Positions 37,013-46,706 of a stretch of 64,000 bases of DNA are shown here, in pieces (positions within the stretch are counted from its first letter, which is position 1; each line of letters begins with the position of its first letter). Both the position numbers and the translations under genes were made by a program. The notes beneath the pieces were generated by a model. That model was not told where the DNA came from. It did not search any database and saw only the letters and a program-made list of their open reading frames with translations. Location of the stretch: positions 124,001-188,000 of the forward strand of contig NZ_FYEG01000002.1 in the NCBI RefSeq assembly GCF_900187855.1, read 5' to 3'. Source of the stretch: Actinomyces minihominis. Lineage in GTDB: Bacteria > Actinomycetota > Actinomycetes > Actinomycetales > Actinomycetaceae.

Positions 37013-37951
37013 ATGGTTGAGGTACTCCCTCTCGGACGTTCGGCAACCGTTCTGACGCCGGCCACCACGGCAAACCTGGGTCCGGGGTTTGATGCGCTGG
37101 GCCTCGCCTTGAACTGGGTTGATCAAGCTTCTGTCCGCGTGATTGAACGTGGATTCGAACTCACCCTAACCGGTGTGGGATCAGGAAGCCTTCCCCTTGA
37201 CGAGACCCACCTGGTTGTCTCAACGATCCTTCGTGGACTTGAGAACCTGGGTGTGAAGGCAGGTGGCCTAGCCTTCACAGCACACAACACGATCCCGCTT
37301 GCACGTGGTCTCGGATCTTCCTCCGCGGCCATCGCCTCGGGACTGGCGCTGGCGTGGGGTTTGGCCCGTCCTCACCAGCCCCTCGACCGGTACTGGGCAT
37401 TCACACTTGCCGTCGGTCTGGAGGGACACCCGGACAACGTCGGTCCTGCCATCTATGGCGGCCTCACCATCGGATGGTTCACCGACGGGGTGTGGAAGGT
37501 TGTGGGCGCTCCGGTTCATGATGACCTGAGGGTCTGCGCCCTGGTACCCGACACGGTGCTCGAGACAACTACGGCTCGTTCGGTCATGCCCCGGGAGATT
37601 CCGCTGAGTGATGCCATCGCCAACTCTGCCCACACCGCCCTGCTGGTCCACGCTTTTTCTGAGGAACCCCGGTTTCTGTTTGATGCCACCTCGGATCGAC
37701 TCCATCAGGAGTACAGGCGTGCCCTGTACCCGAGTTCCATGGCGCTTGTCGATGTCCTGCGTGATCAGGGCCTAGCCGCATGCATCTCCGGTGCCGGACC
37801 AACAGTTGTTCTCCTCCACACTGAGGGTCAGGGGGCACTTGTCGATCTCATACTGGACGGACTCCTGTCAGGTGACTCTGACCTATCCGCCTTCAAACGA
37901 TACGCACTGGGTGTCGGCGAGGGGGTCCAGGTCCTGCCGCCCTCCCAGTAG
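37013..37951 (+). CDS. thrB: Homoserine kinase
   Basis: GHMP kinase phosphorylating homoserine for threonine synthesis. TPATTANLGPGFDALGLAL is the N-terminal signature, IPLARGLGSSSAAIASGLAL the ATP loop, and ISGAGPTVVLL the C-terminal GHMP motif. 312 residues. Operon with thrC; a hairpin terminator follows. Confidence 0.95.
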   Translation: MVEVLPLGRSATVLTPATTANLGPGFDALGLALNWVDQASVRVIERGFELTLTGVGSGSLPLDETHLVVSTILRGLENLGVKAGGLAFTAHNTIPLARGLGSSSAAIASGLALAWGLARPHQPLDRYWAFTLAVGLEGHPDNVGPAIYGGLTIGWFTDGVWKVVGAPVHDDLRVCALVPDTVLETTTARSVMPREIPLSDAIANSAHTALLVHAFSEEPRFLFDATSDRLHQEYRRALYPSSMALVDVLRDQGLAACISGAGPTVVLLHTEGQGALVDLILDGLLSGDSDLSAFKRYALGVGEGVQVLPPSQ

Positions 37952-37961
37952 GCAGATAAAA

Positions 37962-38010
37962 GCGGGGCCACCCCGTCGTCCTCGTCGTGGCAGCCCCGCA
38001 GTCTCTTTTT
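37962..38010. terminator. Terminator between thrB and asd
   Basis: GCGGGGC (37962-37968) pairs with GCCCCGC (37993-37999), followed by TCTCTTTTT on the + strand. It ends the thrCB transcript and, lying between convergent stops, may also serve asd. Confidence 0.75.
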
Positions 38011-38012
38011 CC

Positions 38013-39209
<1,197 letters not shown>

Positions 39210-39237
39210 CTATCGTCATCAAGACCCTGGAGGAAAT

Positions 39238-39654
39238 GTGGAAATCATCGTGCCTCGCGAGTTCCGACTCGAGACCGTGCCGGCAACCATCACGCTGTCA
39301 GAAAGTGACCTGGAGGCCCTGGTCGGAGAGTTTCCGGCAGAGCTGACCACTACAGACCGAACGGCCACCTTCAGGTTTGAAAGCCCACGGGCAGCGGCGG
39401 ACTTTGTTGACTCCCTTGATAACCAGATCCCCTACTCAGCTCGAGAGATGAGCGATGAGGACCAGGAAATCTTTGGAACCCCAAACCTGGGCTCGGTAGC
39501 CCGGGACATCATTGGGTCCAAGTCCGCCCACCTTGAAGGTGCAGACAAAAGGGCCCGAGCCTGGGGAGTCGCTGCCTTCTCCGTCGCAGTCTCGGGCACC
39601 GTTGTCGCCCTGACGGCACTGGTGATTGGGATTATCTCCATTGCCATCCAGTAG
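39238..39654 (+). CDS. Uncharacterised protein with a C-terminal membrane segment
   Basis: 138 residues, not recognised as a known family. A soluble N-terminal part (about 100 residues, acidic, with a possible beta-alpha fold) ends in a single hydrophobic tail (VAAFSVAVSGTVVALTALVIGIISIAIQ, ~110-138), so it is probably tail-anchored. GTG 39238 has GGAGG four bases upstream, a strong ribosome site that supports a real gene. It is divergent from asd; its stop is five bases from the convergent tpx stop. Confidence 0.7.
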   Translation: MEIIVPREFRLETVPATITLSESDLEALVGEFPAELTTTDRTATFRFESPRAAADFVDSLDNQIPYSAREMSDEDQEIFGTPNLGSVARDIIGSKSAHLEGADKRARAWGVAAFSVAVSGTVVALTALVIGIISIAIQ

Positions 39655-39659
39655 GTGAG

Positions 39660-40166
39660 CTAGTCGTCGAGGTCGATTGCCTCAAGGACCAGCTGGTAGT
39701 CGGGTTCCTGCTTGATCTCAGGAACCTGCTGGGTATAGGAGACGGTTCCGTCCGGTTCAATGACGACCACGGACCTCGAGAGCAGGCCCTGAAGCGGTCC
39801 CGTCGTCATGGTCACCCCGTAGTCATCACCGAAGTTTGAGCGGAATGCCGACACGGTGATGGCGTTGTCGATTCCTTCGGCGCCGCAGAAGCGGTCGAAG
39901 GCAAACGGCAGATCCTTGGAAACACACAGTACGACGGTGTTTGGAAGCACCGAGGCAATCTGGTTGAACCGTCGCACCGACTGGGCACACACCCCGGTAT
40001 CCACCGAGGGGAAGATGTCCATGATGATTCGCTTTCCAGCAAAGTCAGCATTCGTCACGACGTCGAGGCCGTTTCCTACCAGTTCGAATCCGGGGGCCTG
40101 CGTACCCTTTTCAGGGAGGAAGCCAACTGTCTCTATTTCATTTCCATCAATTGTTATCTTTGCCAT
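39660..40166 (-). CDS. tpx: Thiol peroxidase (Tpx)
   Basis: Atypical 2-Cys peroxiredoxin reducing peroxides with thioredoxin. SVDTGVCAQSVRRFN holds the peroxidatic cysteine, and DLPFAFDRFCGAEGI the resolving cysteine. 168 residues from ATG 40166, the family length. It overlaps nothing; the metal ATPase gene lies just upstream on the same strand and could be co-transcribed. Confidence 0.94.
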   Translation of the reverse strand: MAKITIDGNEIETVGFLPEKGTQAPGFELVGNGLDVVTNADFAGKRIIMDIFPSVDTGVCAQSVRRFNQIASVLPNTVVLCVSKDLPFAFDRFCGAEGIDNAITVSAFRSNFGDDYGVTMTTGPLQGLLSRSVVVIEPDGTVSYTQQVPEIKQEPDYQLVLEAIDLDD

Positions 40167-40170
40167 GGAC

Positions 40171-42111
40171 CTATCGTCCCACCTGGGCCATCTGAATGCC
40201 AGTCTTGCTGTCAGCCTGTCGGGCTTTCTCAAGGTACTCTTGGACATTCGGTAGTCGACCAGTTAGTGCGCGAAGAGCGTAGAGAATTGCTGCCAGGTCA
40301 ACAAACTCCTGTGTCAGTGCCCCCACCATCGCCGGAATGGCGCCGGTGGCGGCGATCAGCATCAGCCCAATACTCAGGATAATGCCGATCCAAATCGCGG
40401 TAAGTGCAACCCGCATGGTCTGCTTGGCGATCGTGTGAGCGTCTGCCACCTTCCAGACCGAGTCGGGAACGATTACGGCATCGGCAGCCTCTCCCGCGGC
40501 CGTGGCGCCGCGTGCACCCATGGCAATGCCGACCTCTGATGCTGCGAGGGCTGGAGCGTCGTTCACCCCGTCACCGACCATCAGGGTGGGGCGCGGCTGC
40601 AGGCTCTTGACCAGCTTCACCTTCTCTTCGGGGCGCAGCGAGTACTGGACGTTCTCGATGCCTGCTCGAGAGGCAATCTCACGTGCAGTACCCTCCGAAT
40701 CACCTGTGAGCATCTGGATGTTCTCTACCCCGTGGTCCTTCAGGTAGGCCACCAGTGCCGGAGCGTACTCCCGCATCCTGTCGGCCATGATGATCGCTCC
40801 CGCGGAAACCCCGTCAATCGACACGTAAGAGGCGACCTCACCCGGATCCAGGTCTGCCTGCGGCACGGAGGCGGTCGAGCCAGCCGAAACGAGAGCCTCC
40901 TGAACGAAGGCTTTGCTGCCAACCACAACGGTTCTTCCACCGATCACCGCGGTGACACCGGAGCCAGCCGACTCTTCAGCCTGATCGGGTACTAAGAGTT
41001 TCTCTCCGGCATTCTGGGCTGAACGCACGATTCCCAGAGCGAGAACGTGTCCCGAGTACTGCTCCGCCGAGGCAGCGAGCCGCAGCACCTCGTCCTCACT
41101 GAACTCAGAGTCTGCGTCAACCCGGACCACCACTGGGCGACCACCGGTAATGGTGCCGGTCTTATCGAAAGCAGCACTGCGGATGTTGGAGAGGGACTCC
41201 ATGACTGCTCCACCCTTGAAGATCACACCGTTCTTGGCGCTGCGCGACAGTCCGCCCATGAAGGCAACCGGAGCGGCAATCAGAAGCGGGCAGGGTGTGG
41301 CAAGGACGAGTACCTCTGCAAAGCGAACGGGGTCACCGGAGATCATCCAGGCTGCGCCCGCGATAATCAGCGACAGAGCAGTGAAGGGCACCGCGAACCT
41401 ATCCGCAATCCGCACCACCGGAGCCTTCTGCTTCTCGGCGTCCGCAACCAGGGCAATAATCTGCTGGTACTGCGAGTCCTCGGTGGTACGCACGGCCTCA
41501 ACTCGGACGGCTTCGTCGCCATTGAGTGACCCGGAGGGAACCTCCTGCCCCTTTCTCAGCTCAACCGGAAGCGACTCTCCGGTGATGGCTGATTCATCAA
41601 AGCTACCCCGGGGGCTCACAAGCTTGGCATCTACCGGAACTACTTCACCTGGGCGAACCAGGAGGCGGTCCCCCACCTTCACATCGGTCGCGGGAATGTC
41701 CTCAATGGACTCATCCTCGTCGGCTACGCCCGACTTCATCAGGTGGGCGGTTTGGGGTGCTTGTTCGAGCAGTGAAGTCAGAGCACTCCTGGCCCGGTTC
41801 GCCGCGTAGTCCTCAAGCGCCTCACCACCGGTCAGCATGAGAACAATGATCATTGAGGCGCCGTACTCGCCCACCGCCAGGGTCGCTACCATCGCGATTA
41901 CGGCGAGGATATCGAGGCCGAAGTTGCCGCGCAGCATGTCCCGAACCATGTTCACGACAGTCCATGCGACCACTCCACCGACGTAGACGGTCGCAATAAC
42001 CTGGGCAACTGTGCTGTATCCACTGAGGGCAAGAATGAGGACCAGGAGGCCGAGGGCGAGTGTCACTCCGACCAAAGGGTAGCGGCGCGCTGCATCTCTA
42101 ATCTTTCTCAT
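40171..42111 (-). CDS. P1B-type heavy-metal ATPase with TPC motif
   Basis: 646-residue metal-transporting P-type ATPase. About eight membrane segments are seen. The sixth carries ATPCPLLIAAPVAF (TPC, ~271), not the CPC of Cu/Zn pumps. The phosphorylation site AFDKTGT is near residue 314, TGES in the actuator domain, GDGVNDAPAL at the hinge. The usual HP motif reads SGHVLA (~353). No N-terminal metal-binding domain and no C-terminal hemerythrin domain. TPC pumps have been grouped as P1B-5 (Ni/Fe proposed); the substrate here is unknown. The open frame extends to GTG 42189; ATG 42111 is chosen on homology. Confidence 0.88.
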   Translation of the reverse strand: MRKIRDAARRYPLVGVTLALGLLVLILALSGYSTVAQVIATVYVGGVVAWTVVNMVRDMLRGNFGLDILAVIAMVATLAVGEYGASMIIVLMLTGGEALEDYAANRARSALTSLLEQAPQTAHLMKSGVADEDESIEDIPATDVKVGDRLLVRPGEVVPVDAKLVSPRGSFDESAITGESLPVELRKGQEVPSGSLNGDEAVRVEAVRTTEDSQYQQIIALVADAEKQKAPVVRIADRFAVPFTALSLIIAGAAWMISGDPVRFAEVLVLATPCPLLIAAPVAFMGGLSRSAKNGVIFKGGAVMESLSNIRSAAFDKTGTITGGRPVVVRVDADSEFSEDEVLRLAASAEQYSGHVLALGIVRSAQNAGEKLLVPDQAEESAGSGVTAVIGGRTVVVGSKAFVQEALVSAGSTASVPQADLDPGEVASYVSIDGVSAGAIIMADRMREYAPALVAYLKDHGVENIQMLTGDSEGTAREIASRAGIENVQYSLRPEEKVKLVKSLQPRPTLMVGDGVNDAPALAASEVGIAMGARGATAAGEAADAVIVPDSVWKVADAHTIAKQTMRVALTAIWIGIILSIGLMLIAATGAIPAMVGALTQEFVDLAAILYALRALTGRLPNVQEYLEKARQADSKTGIQMAQVGR

Positions 42112-42152
42112 GCGGATAGCATTGCCAGTTTTCGGCAAGATTTCAAGGAAGG

Positions 42153-42170
42153 TAAGGGTTGCCAACCTTA
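42153..42170. promoter_or_regulatory. Imperfect palindrome upstream of the metal ATPase
   Basis: TAAGGGTTGCCAACCTTA lies 42-59 bases before ATG 42111. Outer TAAGG/CCTTA arms pair fully, the centre imperfectly. It is a candidate metalloregulator operator. It resembles a DtxR box only in part (about 12 of 19 positions), so the regulator is left open. Confidence 0.4.
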
Positions 42171-42296
42171 GGACGACAGCCAGCGACACGGCAGCTTCTA
42201 CGGGCCCAGAACTGCCTCAAGGCCCTATGATTGCAGTGTTCAGGCGGGAGGCTCCGTATCGGTGAGTCCTGACCTACTTATACAGAGGAGACCATT

Positions 42297-42893
42297 GTGG
42301 CGGACAAGACATCTGCAAGTGAGAAGCTGCGCGTAACAATAACCACCTACCGTTGGGGTTTCGGCATTGCGGGCTTGGTAGCAATCGCTATGGGCATCTT
42401 TGTCTTGGTGTGGCCGAATGAAATGGTGAAGATCGCTGCCCTGCTAGTAGGGATCTACGCAGTACTTTCCGGACTGGTCTACATCTTCACGGCCATTCGA
42501 GCTAAGGAGCTCAAATCACTTGCGCGGATTACCCGCGTGGTTGCGGGCATCGCCTTCATCACGGCCGGTCTTGTCATGCTTAGCTTCCTCAGTGCCTCAG
42601 CAGTGGTCCTCGCAAACGTCCTCGGCGTCATCCTGGGTATTTTGTGGATGGTCGAGGGCGTCTCTGCACTTATGCTCTTGCGTGGTCGCGTCGAACAGAA
42701 CGCTCTGGCAACAGGCTATGCAATCGTTGCGCTTGTAATTGGGGTCTTATTACTACTCACCCCGGTGTGGGGAACCGCGTTCTTGCGCTGGATGATCGGT
42801 TTTGGTCTTGTCCTACTGGGCATTGCCCAGGTTTACCGGGCCGCGATGGCATCGCGTGAGATCAAGGTCAATATTGAGGTCAAGGAAGGCTAA
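42297..42893 (+). CDS. HdeD-family (DUF308) membrane protein
   Basis: 198 residues with six hydrophobic segments in three repeated pairs, each like GIAGLVAIAMGIFVLVWP. The pattern matches the HdeD/DUF308 family, first known from acid resistance in E. coli; the molecular role is unclear. GTG 42297 has GAGGAGA upstream, and TATGAT at 42225-42230 may be the -10. A strong terminator follows. It is divergent from the metal ATPase. Confidence 0.85.
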   Translation: MADKTSASEKLRVTITTYRWGFGIAGLVAIAMGIFVLVWPNEMVKIAALLVGIYAVLSGLVYIFTAIRAKELKSLARITRVVAGIAFITAGLVMLSFLSASAVVLANVLGVILGILWMVEGVSALMLLRGRVEQNALATGYAIVALVIGVLLLLTPVWGTAFLRWMIGFGLVLLGIAQVYRAAMASREIKVNIEVKEG

Positions 42894-42910
42894 CGACCGC
42901 AAAAGTCGAA

Positions 42911-42942
42911 GAGGCGCCAGCTCCAAGTGGAGCTGGCGCCTC
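42911..42942. terminator. Strong bidirectional terminator hairpin
   Basis: A perfect 14-bp stem (42911-42924 with 42929-42942) and a 4-base loop AAGT, with AAAAGTCGAA before and TCTTCT after. It lies between convergent transcripts of the HdeD gene and the sulfur locus. Confidence 0.85.
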
Positions 42943-42946
42943 TCTT

Positions 42947-43111
42947 CTACTTACGACCGAAGCTGAAGAAGCCGCCCTTTGAGGATTCGGACTTCGGGTG
43001 CCCGTCGCACCACTGTCCCTTGGGAACGCTGGCCTTGACTGCGGCCACATGCTGCCCACAGCCACTCCATGTTGTCTTACCGCAGGTCTTGCACTTAACT
43101 GGTGAACACAT
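42947..43111 (-). CDS. 54-residue cysteine-rich small protein
   Basis: ATG 43111 to TAG 42947. The protein begins MCSPVKCKTCGKTTWSGCGQHV, with cysteines at 2, 7, 10, 18 and 35, and has basic residues at the C-terminus. CxxCGKxTWxGCGxHV is a pattern I recall from small conserved actinobacterial proteins that probably bind zinc; no function is established. AAAGGA lies about ten bases upstream, and a terminator follows directly. It is the last gene of the CoA-disulfide reductase unit, so a role in thiol or metal homeostasis is an inference from position. Confidence 0.8.
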   Translation of the reverse strand: MCSPVKCKTCGKTTWSGCGQHVAAVKASVPKGQWCDGHPKSESSKGGFFSFGRK

Positions 43112-43159
43112 AGTTTTTCAATCCTTTGTTGTTACTTTGTTGAAGTACTGCATCGAGCC

Positions 43160-44854
43160 TTATTTGATGATCTCAACCTCGGGAATAACGCCCCCGGCAA
43201 TCGCATCACGAATGGTCAGCATGCCCCCGGACAGATTGCGAACATCATCGAATCCCTCTTGGACGAGGATCCGTTCCGCGAGGAAGGACCGCACACCCGA
43301 CTGGCAGTGGACCCGGACTGGGCGACCGCCTGCCGCCTCTCGCACCTCGTCAAGGCGTGCCCGCAACTCGGTGTGAGGAATGTTGAGAGCCCCTTCCAGA
43401 TGCCCTGAAGCAAACTCGCTTACACTGCGAACATCTAAGACCAGGCTGGTCTCTAGAACCTCGGGGATCTCGCTCGCATACCACAGCTTTGTAACCCCAT
43501 CCATAACATTCTGACCGTAGTAGCCAATCATGTTGACGGGATCCTTGGCGCTGCCGTACGGGGGCGAGTAGGCCAGGTCAACGTCAATGAGATCATCGAT
43601 CTTGAGTCCGCCGAGCATTGCGGTTGAGATGACATCAATGCGCTTGTCGACACCCTTGGGCCCAACTGCCTGAGCACCGAGGATTGCCCCGTCTTCCTTT
43701 GCGAAATGGACGGTGAGGTGGATCTGCACGGCCCCGGGGAAGTATCCGGCGTGGTCCATCGGGTGGGTGTTAGCCGTGTGGTATTCGATTCCCGCAGCAT
43801 CTAAAGTGCGGGAGTTTGCTCCGACCATCGCTGCGGTGAGGTTACCAACACGGACCACTGCGGTGCCCAGCGGGCGCGCAAACGGTCGGGGCTTTGCCCC
43901 TTCCCTGGAGGAGCCTGCAATGTCATCAGCGATGAGGCGCCCAGCCCGGTTGGCTGGTCCTGCTAGCGCAACCGGACGCAGCGCCCCGGTAAGAGGATCG
44001 AGAGATGCAACAGCGTCACCACCGGCCCAGACATTCGGGGCGCTGGTACGTCCGTGGTCATCAACGATGAGCGCACCGCGTTCGTTCTTGAGACCAGCTG
44101 CGGTGAAGATCTCGGTAGCGGGACGAACCCCGATGGACAGGACAACCAGGTCCGCCTCTACCGAGCTTCCATCGGCCAGGTTGACCTGACCGGAGTCACC
44201 CTTCTTTTCGATGGATACTGCCGCGACCCCGTCCCGTACGGTTATGCCAAGGCGGCTGAGTTCGTCTGTAAGGCGCGCGGCAACCTCCGGTTCTGCCGGG
44301 GGAAGAACATGGGGGGCCAGCTCAACGATGGTGGTCTTTACTCCCTGTTCTGCCAGCGCCTCGGCAGCTTCCAGTCCGATAAACCCGGCCCCGAGGACGA
44401 CTGCTTGCTTGACGTCTCCAGCTTCAATCCTTCGGCGCATCTCAAGTGCATCCGGGACGGTGCGAAGGTGCCACACGAGGTCCGAGTCAAACCCGGGAAG
44501 GTTGGGTCGCAGAGCCACTGCCCCGGGGGCCAGAACGAGATTGTCGTAGGTCAAGGTTTCCTCCCTGTCCCCGACGCGTACGGTGAGTGCCTTCGCATCC
44601 GTATCTAGGGCAACAACATCATGGCCTGTGCGCACATCCAGGTTTAGGGAAGCCTTCAGCTTCTCCGGGGTCTGCACCAACAGCGCGGCGTCATCCTCTA
44701 TCTCTCCACCCACGTAATATGGCAAACCGCAGTTCGCGTAAGAAACGTAGGGGCCCTGCTCAAGGACAATAATCTCTACGGTTTCATCGAGGCGGCGCAG
44801 GCGCGCAGCCGCACTCATCCCTGTTGCTACTCCCCCAACGACAACTGTGCGCAT
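43160..44854 (-). CDS. CoA-disulfide reductase-rhodanese fusion
   Basis: 564-residue FAD/NAD(P)H oxidoreductase of the CoADR/NADH-dependent persulfide reductase type with a C-terminal rhodanese. VVVGGVATGMSAAARLRR is the FAD loop, and SYANCGLPYYVGG the active cysteine (C42). LGAGFIGLEAAEALAEQG binds NAD(P)H, and the rhodanese domain (~460-564) has VHCQSGVRS with its cysteine near residue 516. Such fusions reduce CoA-persulfide or polysulfide. ATG 44854 has AGGAGG nine bases upstream; M at 44884 is an alternative. A CsoR/CstR-like palindrome lies 42 bases upstream. Confidence 0.9.
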   Translation of the reverse strand: MRTVVVGGVATGMSAAARLRRLDETVEIIVLEQGPYVSYANCGLPYYVGGEIEDDAALLVQTPEKLKASLNLDVRTGHDVVALDTDAKALTVRVGDREETLTYDNLVLAPGAVALRPNLPGFDSDLVWHLRTVPDALEMRRRIEAGDVKQAVVLGAGFIGLEAAEALAEQGVKTTIVELAPHVLPPAEPEVAARLTDELSRLGITVRDGVAAVSIEKKGDSGQVNLADGSSVEADLVVLSIGVRPATEIFTAAGLKNERGALIVDDHGRTSAPNVWAGGDAVASLDPLTGALRPVALAGPANRAGRLIADDIAGSSREGAKPRPFARPLGTAVVRVGNLTAAMVGANSRTLDAAGIEYHTANTHPMDHAGYFPGAVQIHLTVHFAKEDGAILGAQAVGPKGVDKRIDVISTAMLGGLKIDDLIDVDLAYSPPYGSAKDPVNMIGYYGQNVMDGVTKLWYASEIPEVLETSLVLDVRSVSEFASGHLEGALNIPHTELRARLDEVREAAGGRPVRVHCQSGVRSFLAERILVQEGFDDVRNLSGGMLTIRDAIAGGVIPEVEIIK

Positions 44855-44888
44855 GCGGGTGGTCCTCCTACTGTTCGATTTCAACGTC

Positions 44889-44911
44889 GATTACTATACC
44901 CCATGGGGTAT
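44889..44911 (-). promoter_or_regulatory. CsoR/CstR-like operator on the CoADR-rhodanese promoter
   Basis: ATACCCCATGGGGTAT (44896-44911) is a perfect 16-bp palindrome of the type bound by CsoR copper sensors and CstR persulfide sensors. On the - strand its right half runs into TATAGT, a likely -10 box, so a bound repressor would block the polymerase. The regulator gene is not in the window. Confidence 0.75.
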
Positions 44912-44918
44912 CAAGAGC

Positions 44919-44947
44919 GGGGTGTGTGGATTGTCTCCACACACCCC
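44919..44947. terminator. Hairpin behind the SQR unit
   Basis: A perfect 11-bp stem GGGGTGTGTGG/CCACACACCCC with a 7-base loop, 25 bases past the stop of the 71-residue gene. No T-run follows on the - strand, so termination strength is uncertain. It separates the SQR unit from the CoADR promoter. Confidence 0.55.
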
Positions 44948-44972
44948 AATTAACTCCTGTTAACCACCTGCG

Positions 44973-45188
44973 CTAGTCGTGCGAATGGCCTTTCAGGACC
45001 ATACGCATGATCGTCAGATCAAACCCAACAAACTTCACAAACTGCGGGATCAAAGACTTCCTTGCCCGCAAGGTTGCGTCGGTTGGTAGGGGTGCAGCTG
45101 CAAGGTCTGCGACTGGTCCCCCAACGTACTTGTCAGTAGTAGTCGACTCCGACATTGTTTCCGCCTTCTCACTTGTCATCTCAATCAC
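44973..45188 (-). CDS. Uncharacterised 71-residue protein coupled to SQR
   Basis: A hydrophilic N-terminal half (S/T/E-rich) and a C-terminal half KSLIPQFVKFVGFDLTIMRM-like, ending in GHSHD. The last ~25 residues could form an amphipathic helix, with a histidine-rich end. GTG 45188 overlaps the SQR stop (GTGA), so it is translationally coupled to SQR; ATG 45179 is an alternative start. I do not recognise the family. Coupling suggests it helps SQR, for example in membrane attachment or metal/thiol handling, but this is inference only. Confidence 0.7.
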   Translation of the reverse strand: MIEMTSEKAETMSESTTTDKYVGGPVADLAAAPLPTDATLRARKSLIPQFVKFVGFDLTIMRMVLKGHSHD

Positions 45189-46639
45189 TCCGGAATCAAG
45201 AACCAGAAGGGGTTAGCCTTCGCCTTGTAGATGAATAGGTAGTGCAACATCAGCTTCACCCAGTGCCCGGACAATCCAATGTCTCCGCGGGTGTCTTTGA
45301 TGTCGCGACCCGTCGGGTACTTCACGTAGTCAGGTACGACCGGCATCATTGTCATCGCAGCCGCAGAACCCTGGGTCATTCCCGTACCTGCGGACGCGAC
45401 ACACGCGGCCCCCATGTTTGCCATGGAAGCAGATACTGCAGTCGCATTGGGGTCCTTGATTCGCTTAGCGATCGTCTGCGCAACAGCCTTGCCCATGACG
45501 CCCGAAGGCATTCCCGTCCTCGGCGGAGCAGGTGCGATCATGGTCCCGTTTGGAGTGGTCCGAGGGCGCGAGATCTGGTGGGGTGGAGCAAACGCAATAC
45601 CAACTGCAAACACGTTGGGGAACAACGGGGCCTCATAGGTCTTGGGCCAGTCCGCGGCTCGCCACTCCTCGTAAGGCTTCGGCGTGTAGTCGGCGTCAAC
45701 CTTCATGAATCCGGACGGGGCAAACATCTTTTCAGAGATATCCGTGCCGTCAGCATCGAAGGCCTTGAGTGGGACCCCACCGAACGGGGGAAGCAGCATC
45801 GCGAAATCAAATGACAGCTTGTGCTTCTCACCATCGAGCGTCTCATACGTGATGACGCCATCGGCAATCTGTTCGACCGCGGTTCCAAGGATGGCTTCGA
45901 CGTTGCGCTCCCTGAACAGCGACCCTGTCCACAGTTCAGAAGAGGTCTCAAAACCCCGGTCGACGAAGGTCATGCCATCAACGCCAAAGTCTCCAAGTTC
46001 CGCCTCATTTGTGAGGAAGACTAGCCTAACCATGTCGCGAACTCCGGCTCTACGAAGTCGATCGTCGACGTTGAAAACATACTCGAAAGCAGCGCCCTCA
46101 CAGGTGCATGTGCCATGACCCGTTCCGACCACCGCAACCTGCTTCTGACCCGCTCTGGCACGCTCAATCAGCGCGTCCAACTCCCTTGCCGCATGTACAG
46201 CATGGTCGGCGGTGCACACCGAAACAGTCTCACCCTGATCCGGGCCGAGGCCCGGCGTCGCTTCAAAGCGCAGCTTGGGCCCTGTTGCATTGATCAGATA
46301 ATCGTAAGGGATGCGCGCCCTGCGTCCTTCTTGCCCGGGCAGCGTGCTCTCAACCTCGACGAATCCACTATCGACGCCATCACCACCGTTCGGCCAAATC
46401 TGGGTGGCCTTGGCTTGCACCAGGTTGATGCCCTTTTTCTTGTATATCGGGGCAAGCGGAAACAAGACCTTCTGCTGAGGCATTGTTCCAACACCAACCC
46501 AGATGTTTGATGGAATCCAGTTCCAGTCCCGATTTGGCGTAACAACCGTTACGCTGTGTTCCTTGCCAAGTATGCGACGCAAATGCAAGGCTGCTGTGTG
46601 CCCTGAAACGCCGGCGCCCAACACCACTATGTTGGCCAT
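45185..46639 (-). CDS. sqr: Sulfide:quinone oxidoreductase
   Basis: 484-residue FAD flavoprotein oxidising sulfide to persulfide/polysulfide and passing electrons to the quinone pool. IVVLGAGVSGHTAALHLRRIL is the FAD loop, and SNIWVGVGTMPQQKVLFPL is typical of SQR. The three expected cysteines are found at C142, C178 (with C180) and about 413. The C-terminal segment (HWVKLMLHYLFIYKAKANPFW) is the amphipathic membrane anchor. ATG 46639 is chosen over ATG 46645 because GGGAG lies eight bases before it. Heads a unit with the 71-residue gene. Confidence 0.88.
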   Translation of the reverse strand: MANIVVLGAGVSGHTAALHLRRILGKEHSVTVVTPNRDWNWIPSNIWVGVGTMPQQKVLFPLAPIYKKKGINLVQAKATQIWPNGGDGVDSGFVEVESTLPGQEGRRARIPYDYLINATGPKLRFEATPGLGPDQGETVSVCTADHAVHAARELDALIERARAGQKQVAVVGTGHGTCTCEGAAFEYVFNVDDRLRRAGVRDMVRLVFLTNEAELGDFGVDGMTFVDRGFETSSELWTGSLFRERNVEAILGTAVEQIADGVITYETLDGEKHKLSFDFAMLLPPFGGVPLKAFDADGTDISEKMFAPSGFMKVDADYTPKPYEEWRAADWPKTYEAPLFPNVFAVGIAFAPPHQISRPRTTPNGTMIAPAPPRTGMPSGVMGKAVAQTIAKRIKDPNATAVSASMANMGAACVASAGTGMTQGSAAAMTMMPVVPDYVKYPTGRDIKDTRGDIGLSGHWVKLMLHYLFIYKAKANPFWFLIPE

Positions 46640-46671
46640 GCGCATTCTCTCCCTTAATGATGTACGCGTGA

Positions 46672-46704
46672 ACGAGGACGCCGCTCATTCGATGACGTCC
46701 TCGT
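46672..46704 (-). promoter_or_regulatory. Leader hairpin upstream of sqr
   Basis: Perfect 9-bp arms ACGAGGACG/CGTCCTCGT with a 15-base loop, between the operator-promoter and the sqr start. It would fold near the 5' end of the sqr mRNA. Confidence 0.45.
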
Positions 46705-46706
46705 CT

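Noticed and set aside
42153-42170. The palindrome before the metal ATPase as a DtxR box
   Set aside because: The half-site spacing is shorter than in DtxR boxes and about 12 of 19 positions fit; kept only as an unassigned dyad.
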